The notes under the pieces: model-generated
What the model saw: the letters and a program-made list of their open reading frames with translations, nothing else
Told to the model about the DNA's origin: nothing
Databases searched by the model: none
Part shown: in pieces, positions 23,035 to 33,706 of the stretch
Layout of the letters: each line of letters opens with the position of its first letter
Position numbering within the stretch: position 1 is the stretch's first letter
Position numbers and translations under genes: made by a program
Assembly (NCBI GenBank): GCA_963674685.2
Contig: CAXXWT010000003.1
Coordinates: 310,001-374,000, forward strand
DNA length: 64,000 nt
Direction: 5' to 3'
DNA from: G963674685 sp963674685
GTDB taxonomy: Bacteria > Lernaellota > Lernaellaia > JACKCT01

Positions 23035-25428
23035 CTAGTTTCTTAACTTTGCCGCAAACTTGGATTCCAGGCTTTCCATAACGCCTTTCATCAGGTCGTT
23101 GATCCGCTTCAGCGTCATTGTCCCTTCATTCGATTGTATGCGAACCGAAAACGCGATGGACTTTTTATGGACGTCGATTCCCTTGCCCCGGTAGACGTCG
23201 AAAATCGACACGGCCCTGATGAGTTCGCGATTGTATCCGTATATGGCGTCGATCATGGGCTGCGCGGCCTGCGCTTCATCCACCACGACCGCCAGATCCC
23301 GGACAACTCCCGGAAATTTCGACCAGGGTGAGAATGCCGGATCGGCCATGGCGCGGCCGGACAGGGCGGATATATCGATTTCGAAGGCGTAGGCGTCTTT
23401 TTCGATCTCGAATTTTTCCATAAGTCCCGGCGCCAGGCGGCCCATGCCTCCGATGGGCGCGCCGTCGAACTCGATCACCGCCGCGCTGCCGGGAATGTAC
23501 GCCGGATTCGAGTCGCAGGGGGTGTATTTCACGAGCCCGGAAACCCCCAGGGAGCGAAATAGCTCTTCGACGGCGCCCTTGATATCCCAGAAATCGACCG
23601 AGTCGTTGGAGTTGCTCCAATTGGCCGGTTCGCGCCGGCCGCAGAGGATTGCCGCGCAATGCGTCGGTTCGTCGGGCAGGCTGTCGTCGCCGGTGCAGTG
23701 ATAAACGCGGCGCACTTCGAAAAGAGCCGCGTCCTCGGCCTGATGAGCCAGATTCATGGAAAGAGCCCTGCATAGACCGGGCAAGAGCGTGTTTTTCAAA
23801 ACGGACATTTCCACGGTCAGGGGATTGCGTAGCGTCACGTAACGCGCTGGTTCGCTCTGGAATAAATCGAGAGAATCCGGGCTGGTCATGCCGATGCTGA
23901 TCATTTCCCCGAAACCCATGCCGACCATGATGTCTTTCGTTCGTTCGGTCAGAATCGCCAGGGGTTTGGGAATCGGAGCGCTGCCCGTCGACGCCGGAAG
24001 GGTCGCCGTGATTTTATCGAGCCCATGCAGACGGGATACTTCTTCGATCAAGTCGATTTCCCTGTCGATATCCACGCGGAAGGCGGGGATTTCAACCGTC
24101 AGCACGTCTTTTTGTTTTTCCTCGCAGGACAGTTCGATGGATTCCAGCAATCCGGCGACGGCGGGCGTTAAAAGCTCGGTTCCCAGGATCCAGTTCACGC
24201 GGTTGGTGCGGACATCGACATGCAATGCCTCATGCCGTCTGGGGTATTCGTCGATATATCCCGGAAGAACCTTGCCATGCCCCAGTTCCGCCATGAGGCG
24301 CGCGGCCCGATGCAGTCCATACACGACGCCTTCTATATCGATTCCGCGTTCGAAGCGATAGCTGGATTCGCTGCTCAGGCCGATTCGCTTGGAAGTGCGG
24401 CGAATGTTGGCCGGCTGGAAAAAGGCCGATTCGATAAAAACATTTTTCGTGTCGCTTGTGACCAGGGAGTTTTGCCCGCCCATGACCCCGGCCAGGGCGA
24501 CGGGCTTTTCGCCGTCGCAAATGAGCAATTCCTCGCCGCTAAGTTTTCTTTCCTGATCGTCCAGGGTTACGATGATCTCGCCGGGCGCCGAGCGCCGGAC
24601 GATGACGGCCGATTTTGCGAGAAACTCGTAATCGAACGCATGCAGCGGCTGGCCGCATTCATGCAACACGTAGTTGGAAATATCCACGATGTTGTTGATC
24701 TCGCGCTGTCCCACGGCGTTGAGCCGAAGCTCCATCCAGATGGGAGAGGGCAGAATATTCAGGTCGTTGACGATGATTCCGGTATAACGCGGGCACCACT
24801 CGGGTTCGTCGATGCGCACGCTCATTTTCGCGTCGACGGCGCCGCCGACGGGCTCGAATTGGATTTCGGGTTTATGAAAAGACGCCCCGGTGGCCGCGGC
24901 GACCTCTCGGGCGACGCCGAAAACGCTTAAGAGATCCGGCCGATTGGCCGTGATGTCGATTTCAAAGACGTGGTCCGCCAGGGGAAGGGCGTCGGTGATC
25001 AACTGCCCGCGATCGAGATCGGACGGCAGAACCCAGATTCCGCTGTGATCCTCGTTGATTCCCAGTTCCATTTTGCTCAGGATCATTCCCTGGCTTTCGA
25101 TCCCGCGCAGTTTTTTTGAAGATATCTTATGACCGCCGATTTTGGAGCCGGGAACGGCCCAGGCGACTTTTTGCCCGGCGGCCACGTTCGGCGCGCCGCA
25201 TACCACGGTGCGTTCGGCGTTTCCGTCATGTGCCACGCATACGGACAGATGGTCGGAATCCGGGTGTTTTTTAACGGACAACACTTCGCCGACAATGACG
25301 CCTTCGACGTCCCCGCAGATGGATCGCTCGGCTTCGACTTCCATTCCGGCGTTCGTCAGAAGCTTTGCCAGTTCGTCGACATCGCCGACTTCAACGTAAT
25401 CGCGCAGCCAGTTCATACTGATGATCAT
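23035..25428 (-). CDS. pheT: Phenylalanyl-tRNA synthetase beta subunit
   Basis: 797 residues, normal length for the bacterial beta subunit. The N-terminal MIISMNWLRDYVEV is typical, followed by the tRNA-binding EMAP-like domain (VVCGAPNVAAGQKVAWAVPG), the B3/B4 editing domain, the B5 domain, a catalytic-like core without active-site residues (SSESSYRFERGID), and a C-terminal anticodon-binding FDX-ACB domain (FPGVVRDLAVVVDE). With PheS it forms the alpha2-beta2 enzyme that charges tRNA-Phe. It follows pheS by 12 bases in the same operon. Confidence 0.97.
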   Translation of the reverse strand: MIISMNWLRDYVEVGDVDELAKLLTNAGMEVEAERSICGDVEGVIVGEVLSVKKHPDSDHLSVCVAHDGNAERTVVCGAPNVAAGQKVAWAVPGSKIGGHKISSKKLRGIESQGMILSKMELGINEDHSGIWVLPSDLDRGQLITDALPLADHVFEIDITANRPDLLSVFGVAREVAAATGASFHKPEIQFEPVGGAVDAKMSVRIDEPEWCPRYTGIIVNDLNILPSPIWMELRLNAVGQREINNIVDISNYVLHECGQPLHAFDYEFLAKSAVIVRRSAPGEIIVTLDDQERKLSGEELLICDGEKPVALAGVMGGQNSLVTSDTKNVFIESAFFQPANIRRTSKRIGLSSESSYRFERGIDIEGVVYGLHRAARLMAELGHGKVLPGYIDEYPRRHEALHVDVRTNRVNWILGTELLTPAVAGLLESIELSCEEKQKDVLTVEIPAFRVDIDREIDLIEEVSRLHGLDKITATLPASTGSAPIPKPLAILTERTKDIMVGMGFGEMISIGMTSPDSLDLFQSEPARYVTLRNPLTVEMSVLKNTLLPGLCRALSMNLAHQAEDAALFEVRRVYHCTGDDSLPDEPTHCAAILCGRREPANWSNSNDSVDFWDIKGAVEELFRSLGVSGLVKYTPCDSNPAYIPGSAAVIEFDGAPIGGMGRLAPGLMEKFEIEKDAYAFEIDISALSGRAMADPAFSPWSKFPGVVRDLAVVVDEAQAAQPMIDAIYGYNRELIRAVSIFDVYRGKGIDVHKKSIAFSVRIQSNEGTMTLKRINDLMKGVMESLESKFAAKLRN

Positions 25429-25440
25429 GGTCTTACCGAA

Positions 25441-26478
25441 TTAAAATTGAGTGATGAAACGAAGATCGCCTTCGAAAAAATGACGTATTTCATCGACGCC
25501 GTATTTGAACATGGCGATCCTCTCGATGCCCATGCCAAAGGCGAAACCCGTATACTTTTCCGGATCGTATCCCACGGCTTTAAAGACGTTGGGGTCCACC
25601 ATGCCGCATCCCAGAATTTCCTTCCAGCCGGTTCCCTTGCACACGCGGCAGGGCGCCGAGCCGATTTTACCCGTCCCGCCGCAGATGATGCACGTCACGT
25701 CCACTTCCTGCGACGGTTCGGTAAAGGGAAAAAAACTGGGGCGAAAGCGGGTTTTGATCTCGTGACCGAAAAACCGGCGCACGAACTCACCGAGAACGCC
25801 GAACAAATCGCCGAGGGTTATATGCTCATCCACCACCAGCCCTTCGATTTGCGAGAACATGGGCGAATGAGACGCGTCCAGCGTGTCGGCCCTGAATACC
25901 CAGCCGGGGCAGATCATTCGAATGGGCGGCGGCGATTTTTCCATGACGCGGATCTGCACCGGGCTCGTATGCGTGCGCAGGCAGATATTGTCCGTCACAA
26001 AGAGCGTGTCCTGCATGTCCCGGGCCGGGTGATCCGGCGGGAAATTCAGCGCCTCGAAATTGTAGTATTCGCTTTCGACCTCGGGGCCGCTTTCCACGGC
26101 GAATCCCATGCGCTCGAAAATCCCCGTCGCTTCCCGGTAGACCAGGGAGAGGGGGGACAGGTGTCCCCGGGGCCTGGCCCGCCCCGGCAGCGTGACGTCC
26201 AGGCGGGAGGAGTCGACCAGTTGCCGGCGGCGCTCTACTTCAAAGCGCTCCTCCAACTCCTCGACCGCCTGCGTGATTTTCTTTTTGACGTCGTTGACCA
26301 GAGCCCCGAATTTCGGCCTGTCTTCCGCGGACAAATCGCGCATGCCTTTGAGCAGTGCGGTGATTTGCCCCTTTTTACCCAGAAAACGCACGTGAAAATC
26401 GCGCAGCTGGTCGTTGTTTTCCACCTTGTCGAGCGCTTCGCGCGCCGCGGACTCCACGTTTTCGATTTGTTTTTGCAT
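25441..26478 (-). CDS. pheS: Phenylalanyl-tRNA synthetase alpha subunit
   Basis: 345 residues. N-terminal coiled coil, then class II motifs: HPLSLVYREATGIF, the motif-2 region (TSPVQIRVMEKSPPPIRMI) and the C-terminal motif 3 (AFGMGIERIAMFKYGVDEIR). It carries the phenylalanine and ATP binding site. A Cys-rich zinc-like insert is present (CIICGGTGKIGSAPCRVC), a form seen in many PheS proteins. The start is just after the rplT stop, with a ribosome site in the rplT end. Confidence 0.97.
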   Translation of the reverse strand: MQKQIENVESAAREALDKVENNDQLRDFHVRFLGKKGQITALLKGMRDLSAEDRPKFGALVNDVKKKITQAVEELEERFEVERRRQLVDSSRLDVTLPGRARPRGHLSPLSLVYREATGIFERMGFAVESGPEVESEYYNFEALNFPPDHPARDMQDTLFVTDNICLRTHTSPVQIRVMEKSPPPIRMICPGWVFRADTLDASHSPMFSQIEGLVVDEHITLGDLFGVLGEFVRRFFGHEIKTRFRPSFFPFTEPSQEVDVTCIICGGTGKIGSAPCRVCKGTGWKEILGCGMVDPNVFKAVGYDPEKYTGFAFGMGIERIAMFKYGVDEIRHFFEGDLRFITQF

Positions 26479-26481
26479 GGG

Positions 26482-26835
26482 CTAAATAGCCTTCTTTGCT
26501 TCCTCCGCAATTTTCGAAAAGGCATCTTTGTCGTTGACCGCCAGTTCGGCGAGAACCTTGCGATCCAGATCGATGCCGGCCTGTTTCAGTCCGTGCATAA
26601 ATCGGGAGTAGGAAAGACCGTTTTCATTGGCCGCCGCATTGATGCGGATAATCCACAGTCTCCTGAACTCGCGTTTCTTGTTGCGGCGGTCCCGGTACTG
26701 GTAGGAAAGCGCCCGGCGAACGGTTTCTTTTGCCGCGCTGTAGGTCTTGGAACGTGATTCGCGATAACCGCGGGCCATTTTCAACAGTTTTTTATGCCTT
26801 TGATGCGATTTTTTTCCGCCTTTAGTTCTAGGCAT
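26482..26835 (-). CDS. rplT: Ribosomal protein L20 (bL20)
   Basis: 117 residues, standard length. Starts MPRTKGGKKSHQRHKKLLKM and contains YRDRRNKKREFRRLWIIRIN, both diagnostic of L20. It binds 23S rRNA early in large-subunit assembly. The ribosome site is AGGAGGTGAATC before the ATG. A small GGTC-GCGA-GACC hairpin lies immediately upstream (26850-26861); whether L20 binds it to control translation, as L20 does in E. coli with other leader structures, is open. Confidence 0.97.
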   Translation of the reverse strand: MPRTKGGKKSHQRHKKLLKMARGYRESRSKTYSAAKETVRRALSYQYRDRRNKKREFRRLWIIRINAAANENGLSYSRFMHGLKQAGIDLDRKVLAELAVNDKDAFSKIAEEAKKAI

Positions 26836-26860
26836 GATTCACCTCCTGCGGTCTCGCGAC

Positions 26861-27055
26861 CTAGTCGTTGAGCAATCGTTTAATTCGCGCTGCATCCGAT
26901 TTGAATAGGATTGCGGGTCGGCGAAGTCGACGTTTCCTTTTTGTCGTTTTCTTGGTGAGGATGTGGCTCGCGTTGGATTTTTTATACCGCAAGCGACCGC
27001 TCCCCGTGAGTTTGTAGCGCTTTTTTACGGAGCTTTTTGTTTTCAGTTTCGGCAT
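26861..27055 (-). CDS. rpmI: Ribosomal protein L35 (bL35)
   Basis: 64 residues: PKLKTKSSVKKRYKLTGSGR and the basic middle TTKRKRRLRRP are typical of L35. I chose ATG 27055 over the GTG at 27061, because the AAGGGGG ribosome site fits it better and L35 proteins begin with MPKLKT. It lies between infC and rplT, the common bacterial order. Confidence 0.96.
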   Translation of the reverse strand: MPKLKTKSSVKKRYKLTGSGRLRYKKSNASHILTKKTTKRKRRLRRPAILFKSDAARIKRLLND

Positions 27056-27142
27056 TGTCACCCCCTTCCGTAAGCCTGGCGGCCCCGGGTGGTTTTATCT
27101 GATAAATAGCGGTTGCCCTCATAAAAAGAAGGCTTCTGTAAA

Positions 27143-27655
27143 TCACTTCTTGGGCGAAAGAACCATGGTCATGGTGCGGCCTTCGAACTTCGGATGCGAA
27201 TCAATGGAGCTGATTTCGGCAGCCATATCACGAATGCGATCCAAATGTTTACGGCCGAGTTCCGAATGAACGATTTCCCGTCCCCGGAACATGACGGTGA
27301 CCCGAACTTTGTGCCCTTTTTCCAGGAACTTTATGATGCGCCGGTACTTGGTCTGGAAATCATGCTCGCCGGTTTTCGGGCGAAGCTTGATTTCCTTCAT
27401 GGTCGTGGAAGCCTGGTTTTTCTTCCCCTCGTGCTGGCGCTTTTCCTGTTGGAATTTGTATCGTCCATAATCCATAATGCGGCAAACCGGAGGATTGGCG
27501 TCGGGCGCCACCTCCACAAGGTCCATGCCGGCCTCATGGGCCGCTTCCATGGCCTTTTCAAAGGGCAAGATGCCAAGTTGCTCGCCGTCCTTACCGATTG
27601 TGCGGACGAAACTAACCCGTGCAATCTTTTCGTTAACACGCAGGATTTTGGAAAT
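27143..27655 (-). CDS. infC: Translation initiation factor IF-3, ATT start codon
   Basis: 170 residues. N-domain RVNEKIARVSFVRTIGKDGE and VAPDANPPVCRIMDYGRYKF, C-domain KEIKLRPKTGEHDFQTKYRR and VTVMFRGREI are all IF-3 hallmarks. The start is the ATT at 27655-27653, spaced correctly from a perfect AGGAGGT. Longer frames run back into thrS and give no IF-3 sequence. In E. coli the rare AUU start lets IF-3 repress its own translation, since IF-3 rejects non-AUG starts; the same control is expected here. The thrS stop TAG overlaps the ribosome site. IF-3 binds the 30S subunit and checks initiator tRNA pairing. Confidence 0.95.
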   Translation of the reverse strand: MSKILRVNEKIARVSFVRTIGKDGEQLGILPFEKAMEAAHEAGMDLVEVAPDANPPVCRIMDYGRYKFQQEKRQHEGKKNQASTTMKEIKLRPKTGEHDFQTKYRRIIKFLEKGHKVRVTVMFRGREIVHSELGRKHLDRIRDMAAEISSIDSHPKFEGRTMTMVLSPKK

Positions 27656-27665
27656 GAGCCACCTC

Positions 27666-29579
27666 CTAGTTCGAGATTTTGTTACGGACTTCGTCACCGA
27701 CGAGGGCGATGAAATCCTCGACGGACATGGGGTCGAGTTGTTTCCCTTTTCTCGTTCGGGGAGCGACCACGCGGTCGCCGGCCTCACGTTCGCCGATAAC
27801 CAGCATGTACGGTGCTTTTTGTTCTTGCCATTCGCGGATTTTAAATCCGATTTTTTCATTTCGAGTATCTTCGACAACGCGAATTTCGGCCTCCTTGAGT
27901 TTCGCGGTCACCTCTTTGGCCCAGGCGTTGGTTTTTTCGGAAATGGTCATCACCACGGCCTGCACCGGTGAGATCCACAAGGGAAAGGCTCCGCCGAAGT
28001 GCTCGACGAGAATGCCGATGAAACGCTCGACGGAACCCAGGATCACGCGGTGGATCATCACCGGCCTGTGAGCCTGGTTGTCCGAGCCGATATACGACAG
28101 ATCGAATCTGTCCGGCATGGTGAAATCGCATTGTATGGTGGCGCATTGCCACTCGCGGTTCAGGCAGTCTTTCAGCTTGACGTCGATCTTCGGGCCGTAA
28201 AAAGCGCCTTCTCCTTTTTCGATATCGTAAGGGATTCCCATTTCGTCCAGGGACGTCATCAGGGCCTTCGTGGCCAGTTCCCATATCTCGTCTGAACCGA
28301 TGGACTTTTGCGGCCGCGTGGATACTTCCATTTTATATGGAAAACCGAACATCTCCAGGGTATCCTGCACGAATTGGACCACGCCTTTGATCTCGTCGTT
28401 GAGCTGTTCCGGCGTGCAGATGATATGCGCGTCGTCCTGCGTGAATGTGCGGACGCGAAACAGTCCGCTCAGGACGCCGGATTTTTCATGACGATGCACG
28501 ACGCCCAGCTCGAAATAGCGCTGGGGCAGATCCCGGAAGGAACGAAGTTTGGATTTGTATATCAGCATATGAGACAGGCAGTTCATGGGCTTGATGCCGT
28601 ACTGCGTTTCGTCGATCTTCGTGAAATACATATTCTCGCGGTAGTTGTCGAAATGCCCGGAGCGCTCCCACATCTCTTTTTTCAAAAGGATGGGGCCCTG
28701 AACGATCTCGTAACCGCGCTTGAAGTGCTCCTTCTTTTCCCAATCTTCCAATAGCACGCGAAGACGCATTCCCCGCGGGTGCCATACCGGCATTCCCGCT
28801 CCGGCCTCGTCGTGAAATGAATACAGATCGAGCTGACGGCCTAAAAGCCGATGGTCGCGCTTCTTGGCTTCTTCAAGCATTTTCAGATACTCGGCGAGTT
28901 CGTCCTGATTGCGAAACGCCGTGCCGTAAATGCGTTGCAGCATCTTGTTGCGCTCGTCGCCGCGCCAATAGGCTCCCGCGACGGAAAGCAGTTTGAAGGC
29001 CCGGATTTTCCGCGTGGACGAAAGGTGCGGCCCCCGGCAGAGGTCCATCCATTCGCCGGTCCGGTAAACGGAGACGTTTTCGACATCCAGGTCTTCGATC
29101 AATTCGACCTTGTAGTCCTCGCCCATTTCTTTGAACATGGCGACGGCGTCTTTCGAGCTCATTTCTTCGCGCGTGAAACGCACATTCTTTTTGGCGAGCT
29201 TCTTCATTTCCTTCTGAATCGCATCCAGATCGTCGGGCGTGAAGTTGTGATCGGTGTCGAAGTCGTAGTAAAATCCGTTTTCGATGGACGGGCCGATGGT
29301 GACTTTCGTCCCGGGAAACAGCTTCTGCACCGCCTCGGCCATGATATGGCTGGTCGAATGGCGCAAAATGTCCAGGGCTTCGGGCTGATCCCAGGCCACG
29401 AACTCCAATTCGCCTCCGATGGCGACCGGCGTCATGAAATCGATGATTTCGCCGTTGATTTTCGCCGCCGGCGCATCCGGGCGCTCGCCTTCGGGCATCT
29501 GGGACAGGACATCGAACAGAGTTTGGCCCGCGGAAATTTGGTAGTCTTTCCCCGAGTATGAAAGGGAAATGTCCGGCAT
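27666..29579 (-). CDS. thrS: Threonyl-tRNA synthetase
   Basis: 637 residues, normal length. Domains in order: TGS (about 1-62), editing domain with HSTSHIMAEAV and a Cys/His-rich zinc-type site, class II catalytic core (MNCLSHMLIYKSKLRSFRDL, FRVRTFTQDDAHIIC, HRVILGSVERFIGILVEHF) and the C-terminal anticodon-binding domain. It charges tRNA-Thr and removes mischarged Ser. GGAG precedes ATG 29579. It is the first gene of the thrS-infC-rpmI-rplT-pheST unit. Confidence 0.97.
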   Translation of the reverse strand: MPDISLSYSGKDYQISAGQTLFDVLSQMPEGERPDAPAAKINGEIIDFMTPVAIGGELEFVAWDQPEALDILRHSTSHIMAEAVQKLFPGTKVTIGPSIENGFYYDFDTDHNFTPDDLDAIQKEMKKLAKKNVRFTREEMSSKDAVAMFKEMGEDYKVELIEDLDVENVSVYRTGEWMDLCRGPHLSSTRKIRAFKLLSVAGAYWRGDERNKMLQRIYGTAFRNQDELAEYLKMLEEAKKRDHRLLGRQLDLYSFHDEAGAGMPVWHPRGMRLRVLLEDWEKKEHFKRGYEIVQGPILLKKEMWERSGHFDNYRENMYFTKIDETQYGIKPMNCLSHMLIYKSKLRSFRDLPQRYFELGVVHRHEKSGVLSGLFRVRTFTQDDAHIICTPEQLNDEIKGVVQFVQDTLEMFGFPYKMEVSTRPQKSIGSDEIWELATKALMTSLDEMGIPYDIEKGEGAFYGPKIDVKLKDCLNREWQCATIQCDFTMPDRFDLSYIGSDNQAHRPVMIHRVILGSVERFIGILVEHFGGAFPLWISPVQAVVMTISEKTNAWAKEVTAKLKEAEIRVVEDTRNEKIGFKIREWQEQKAPYMLVIGEREAGDRVVAPRTRKGKQLDPMSVEDFIALVGDEVRNKISN

Positions 29580-29603
29580 AACGACTCCAATGACTCTTTC
29601 GAT

Positions 29604-29624
29604 TTAAGGATTCAAACAAAGAAT
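29604..29624 (-). promoter_or_regulatory. Short hairpin in thrS leader
   Basis: AGGATTC and GAATCCT form a 7-bp stem around 7 bases, about 25 bases before the thrS start codon. It could affect ribosome access, but no regulator is implied by sequence. I see no T-box motif in the 240-base gap to tRNA-Val. Confidence 0.35.
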
Positions 29625-29820
29625 CCTATGCGAAAACATATATGAAATGGCAACATTCTTTACATCTTTGGAATCAAACGCTCGACCCGTGCAATCCCCG
29701 AAATGGGTTGGGGTATGAGGGGATGCGTTTCATCGGATCCTTGGAAAGGACCCAAAAAGGCAAGGTATGACCTTATCTTCGCACCATCGGACGATCCATA
29801 AAGACCGCCATTGCAAAAGG

Positions 29821-29899
29821 TGGTAGGCACGGGCGGACTCGAACCGCCGACCTCTACGGTGTCAACGTAACGCTCTAACCAAAACTGAGCTACGTGCCT
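29821..29899 (-). tRNA. tRNA-Val (anticodon GAC), CCA encoded
   Basis: Acceptor arms AGGCACG/CGTGCCT, D-stem GCTC/GAGC, anticodon stem TTACG/CGTAG (with an inner G-C and one G·T) around TTGACAC, giving anticodon GAC for GTC codons. The T-arm GGCGG/CCGCC with TTCGAGT is perfect. Unlike the other two tRNAs here, the 3' CCA is encoded (29823-29821). Confidence 0.95.
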
Positions 29900-29966
29900 A
29901 TGCTTATGCGTTTGTGTGATTCCGCGATAGAAAAGAACCATCGACTACGTCGATCAAGATGCGCTC

Positions 29967-29993
29967 ATTATCAAAATACCCGGAATTGGTCAA
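29967..29993 (-). promoter_or_regulatory. Possible promoter of tRNA-Val
   Basis: TTGACC (29993-29988) and GATAAT (29972-29967) on the minus strand, with a short 15-base spacer, about 68 bases before the tRNA. The spacing is below optimum, so this is tentative. Confidence 0.4.
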
Positions 29994-30116
29994 GCATTGT
30001 TTGCATTCGCGAACACGAATCGGCAAGTCACGCCGCTTCGGATTTCGCGATGTTTGTCCGTTTACAACGCGCGTCGCCGCTGCTTAAATGCACGCAAACG
30101 TCGAGGGCAATGAAAC

Positions 30117-30845
30117 ATGACAACGAATTTGGTGAAAACTTCCGGCCTTATTGCCGGAATCAGAAAGTCTTTGAAAGCAGGCGGCGATGCGAAAACCAGG
30201 GCGGCGGCGCAGACTTTTTCCAAAGAAAAACTAATGGTTTATGGAGTCAAAACTCCCGCCGTCAGGAAAATCGCCCAAGAAACTTACCGGGAAATCGCGG
30301 GCCTTAAAAAGAAAGTCATCTTTGATTTATGCGAGGAATTACTGAAGTCGGGCTATCTCGAAGAAGCGGTTATCGCATTTATATGGGCGGAAATGATTTC
30401 CGAAAGCTTTGTGAAGGCCGATTTTGGCGTGCTGGAAAAATGGCTGAAACAGTATGTGACGAACTGGGCCGCCTGCGACACCTTGTGCAATCACGCCATC
30501 GGAAATTTTATTTTCAAGTATCCGGCATATGTGGACAAACTCAAAAAATGGACCGGATCGAAAAACCGGTGGGTCCGGCGCGGCGCCGCCGCGACCTTGG
30601 TTCTTCCCGCAAGAAAAGGCTTGTTTCTCAAAGACGTGTTTGAAATTTCCATGAGCCTGATGGATGACGCGGACGACCTGGTTCAAAAGGGCAGCGGCTG
30701 GATGCTCAAGGAAGCCGCCAGGACGCATCGGAAGGAAGTCTTCGATTTTGTCGTAAAAAACAAGGCCGTCATGCCCAGGACGACGCTTCGGTACGCCATA
30801 GAAAAGATGCCCGTCGAATTGAAAAAAGAGGCGATGAAAAGATAA
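30117..30845 (+). CDS. AlkD-like DNA alkylation repair protein (HEAT-like repeats)
   Basis: 242 residues, all-helical. Family features are YGVKTPAVRKIAQE, the WAACDTLCNHAIG segment, RWVRRGAAATLVLPARKG, QKGSGWMLKEAAR and the ending RTTLRYAIEKMP. AlkD glycosylases use a HEAT-repeat groove and conserved Trp, Asp and Arg residues to remove alkylated purines without flipping the base. The Asp in AACDTLC and the Trp and Arg of RWVRR fit the usual positions. Some family members lack activity, so glycosylase function is likely but not certain. It appears to be a single gene. Confidence 0.85.
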   Translation: MTTNLVKTSGLIAGIRKSLKAGGDAKTRAAAQTFSKEKLMVYGVKTPAVRKIAQETYREIAGLKKKVIFDLCEELLKSGYLEEAVIAFIWAEMISESFVKADFGVLEKWLKQYVTNWAACDTLCNHAIGNFIFKYPAYVDKLKKWTGSKNRWVRRGAAATLVLPARKGLFLKDVFEISMSLMDDADDLVQKGSGWMLKEAARTHRKEVFDFVVKNKAVMPRTTLRYAIEKMPVELKKEAMKR

Positions 30846-30996
30846 GCGTCGCGCGGCATTGTCTTCCATATGCTTCGAACCAAACTGCAATATTTCGCCC
30901 GGGCGCGCCATGTGTGGCGCATCGCGCCCTCGCATGTGCCGGATATTTCCACAATCGCCTTTGATCGCGTTTATAAGCTCGCGATACGCTGCGCGG

Positions 30997-31025
30997 TTGA
31001 CGGCATGCGCGCTCCAGCGTAACCT
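30997..31025 (+). promoter_or_regulatory. Promoter of the thi operon
   Basis: TTGACG (30997-31002), a 17-base spacer, TAACCT (31020-31025). The predicted start of transcription (about 31032) coincides with the first bases of the TPP riboswitch, which supports the call. Confidence 0.7.
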
Positions 31026-31030
31026 GACTC

Positions 31031-31118
31031 TCCTCTTGGGGTGCCCGGCGAAAATACAAGCGGGGCTGAGAAGACACCCATTGAACCTGATCCGGATTAT
31101 GCCGGCGTAGGGAAGGAC
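31031..31118 (+). ncRNA. TPP (THI-box) riboswitch
   Basis: Core elements in order: TTGGGGTGCC, GGCTGAGA, ACACCCATTGAACCTGATCC, GGATTATGCCGGCGTAGGGAA. These are the conserved pyrimidine- and pyrophosphate-sensor segments of the THI box. The closing stem pairs TCCT (31031-31034) with AGGA near 31114-31117. That 3' strand also contains the AAGGA ribosome site of thiC, six bases from its ATG. TPP binding should therefore hide the ribosome site and block translation directly. The short P3 arm region is compact, as in many bacterial copies. Confidence 0.95.
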
Positions 31119-31121
31119 AAC

Positions 31122-32696
<1,575 letters not shown>

Positions 32697-32700
<4 letters not shown>

Positions 32701-32897
32701 TAAAAATATCCTTAAACGGTGAGCAGTTGTCATTCGACGAAGCGCCGACGCTGGCGCAGCTTATCGAGAGCCAAAATATCCCCTTATATTTCATTGCCGT
32801 CGAGCGAAACGGCGAACTTGTTGAAGGCGATCCGAAAAAATGCGTGCTTGAAGACGGCGACACGCTGGAAATAGCCCGCTTCGTCGGCGGAGGATGA
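32697..32897 (+). CDS. thiS: Sulfur carrier protein ThiS
   Basis: 66 residues, beta-grasp fold, ending in the required Gly-Gly (FVGGG) that is thiocarboxylated to donate sulfur to the thiazole ring. Starts MIKISLNGEQL. It overlaps thiC (in its repaired frame) and thiG by ATGA. The activating adenylyltransferase ThiF is not in this operon, so it or a MoeB-type substitute must be elsewhere. Confidence 0.93.
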
Positions 32898-33706
32898 TGA
32901 AAATGACGCATGAAAAAGACGACGTTCTTGTCATTGCGGGAGAAATATTCAACTCCAGGCTTTTGATCGGAACCGGCAAATTCAGGAGTTCGGTCCTCAT
33001 GGCCGAGGCCATCGAGGCTTCCGGATCGGGCCTGGCGACCATGGCTCTGCGCAGAGTCGATTTGAATTCCCCTGATGATTCGATGATGAATCATCTCGAT
33101 CCGAAAAAGTACAAGCTTTTGCCCAATACGTCCGGCGCCAGGGATGCGGATGAGGCCGTTCGGCTGGCGAAAATGGCGCGGGCCGCCGGCGGATTCACGT
33201 GGATCAAGCTCGAAGTGACGCCCGAGCCGAATTACATGCTGCCGGATCCCGTGGAAACGCTTAAAGCGGCGCGGCAACTGGTCAAGCTCGGCTTTACCGT
33301 TCTGCCATATATGAACGCCGATCCTATTCTCGCCAAACATCTGGAAGAGGCCGGGTGCGCCACGGTGATGCCCCTGGCGGCGCCCATCGGCAGCAATCGC
33401 GGCCTGAGGACAAAGGATCAGATCGCCATCATCATCGAACAGGCTAACGTGCCCGTGGTCGTGGACGCCGGGCTGGGAATGCCGTCCCACGCCGCGGAAT
33501 CCATGGAGATGGGCGCTGACGCCGTGCTGGTCAACACCGCCGTCGCCATCGCCGACGATCCGGTGGAAATGGCCCGGGCTTTCGCCATGGGTGTCAAAGC
33601 GGGACGCATGGCTTATCTGGCGGGAGCGGGAGGAGAAAGCCGCCTGGCCCGGGCCAGCAGTCCGCTGACGGGATTTTTGAATTCAGGCGATTCAAACACA
33701 AAATGA
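32894..33706 (+). CDS. thiG: Thiazole synthase ThiG
   Basis: 270 residues, TIM barrel. LLIGTGKFRS near the N-terminus, the Schiff-base Lys in TWIKLEV, PYMNADPILAKHLEEAGC, and the phosphate-binding end VVVDAGLGMPSHAAESMEMG plus VNTAVAIADDP are all ThiG signatures. It condenses deoxyxylulose phosphate, dehydroglycine and ThiS thiocarboxylate to the thiazole phosphate. An ATG (32894) overlaps thiS; further ATGs at 32897 and 32903 are alternatives. Confidence 0.95.
   Translation: MMKMTHEKDDVLVIAGEIFNSRLLIGTGKFRSSVLMAEAIEASGSGLATMALRRVDLNSPDDSMMNHLDPKKYKLLPNTSGARDADEAVRLAKMARAAGGFTWIKLEVTPEPNYMLPDPVETLKAARQLVKLGFTVLPYMNADPILAKHLEEAGCATVMPLAAPIGSNRGLRTKDQIAIIIEQANVPVVVDAGLGMPSHAAESMEMGADAVLVNTAVAIADDPVEMARAFAMGVKAGRMAYLAGAGGESRLARASSPLTGFLNSGDSNTK

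Noticed and set aside
25129..26757. 542-codon open frame on the plus strand opposite pheS/pheT/rplT
   Set aside because: It spans three confirmed genes in antisense; this is a by-product of high-GC codon bias.
29580..29820. T-box leader for thrS
   Set aside because: No T-box consensus is seen; only a short hairpin is present.
29660..29941. 93-codon minus frame covering tRNA-Val
   Set aside because: It reads through the tRNA and lacks a coding signature.
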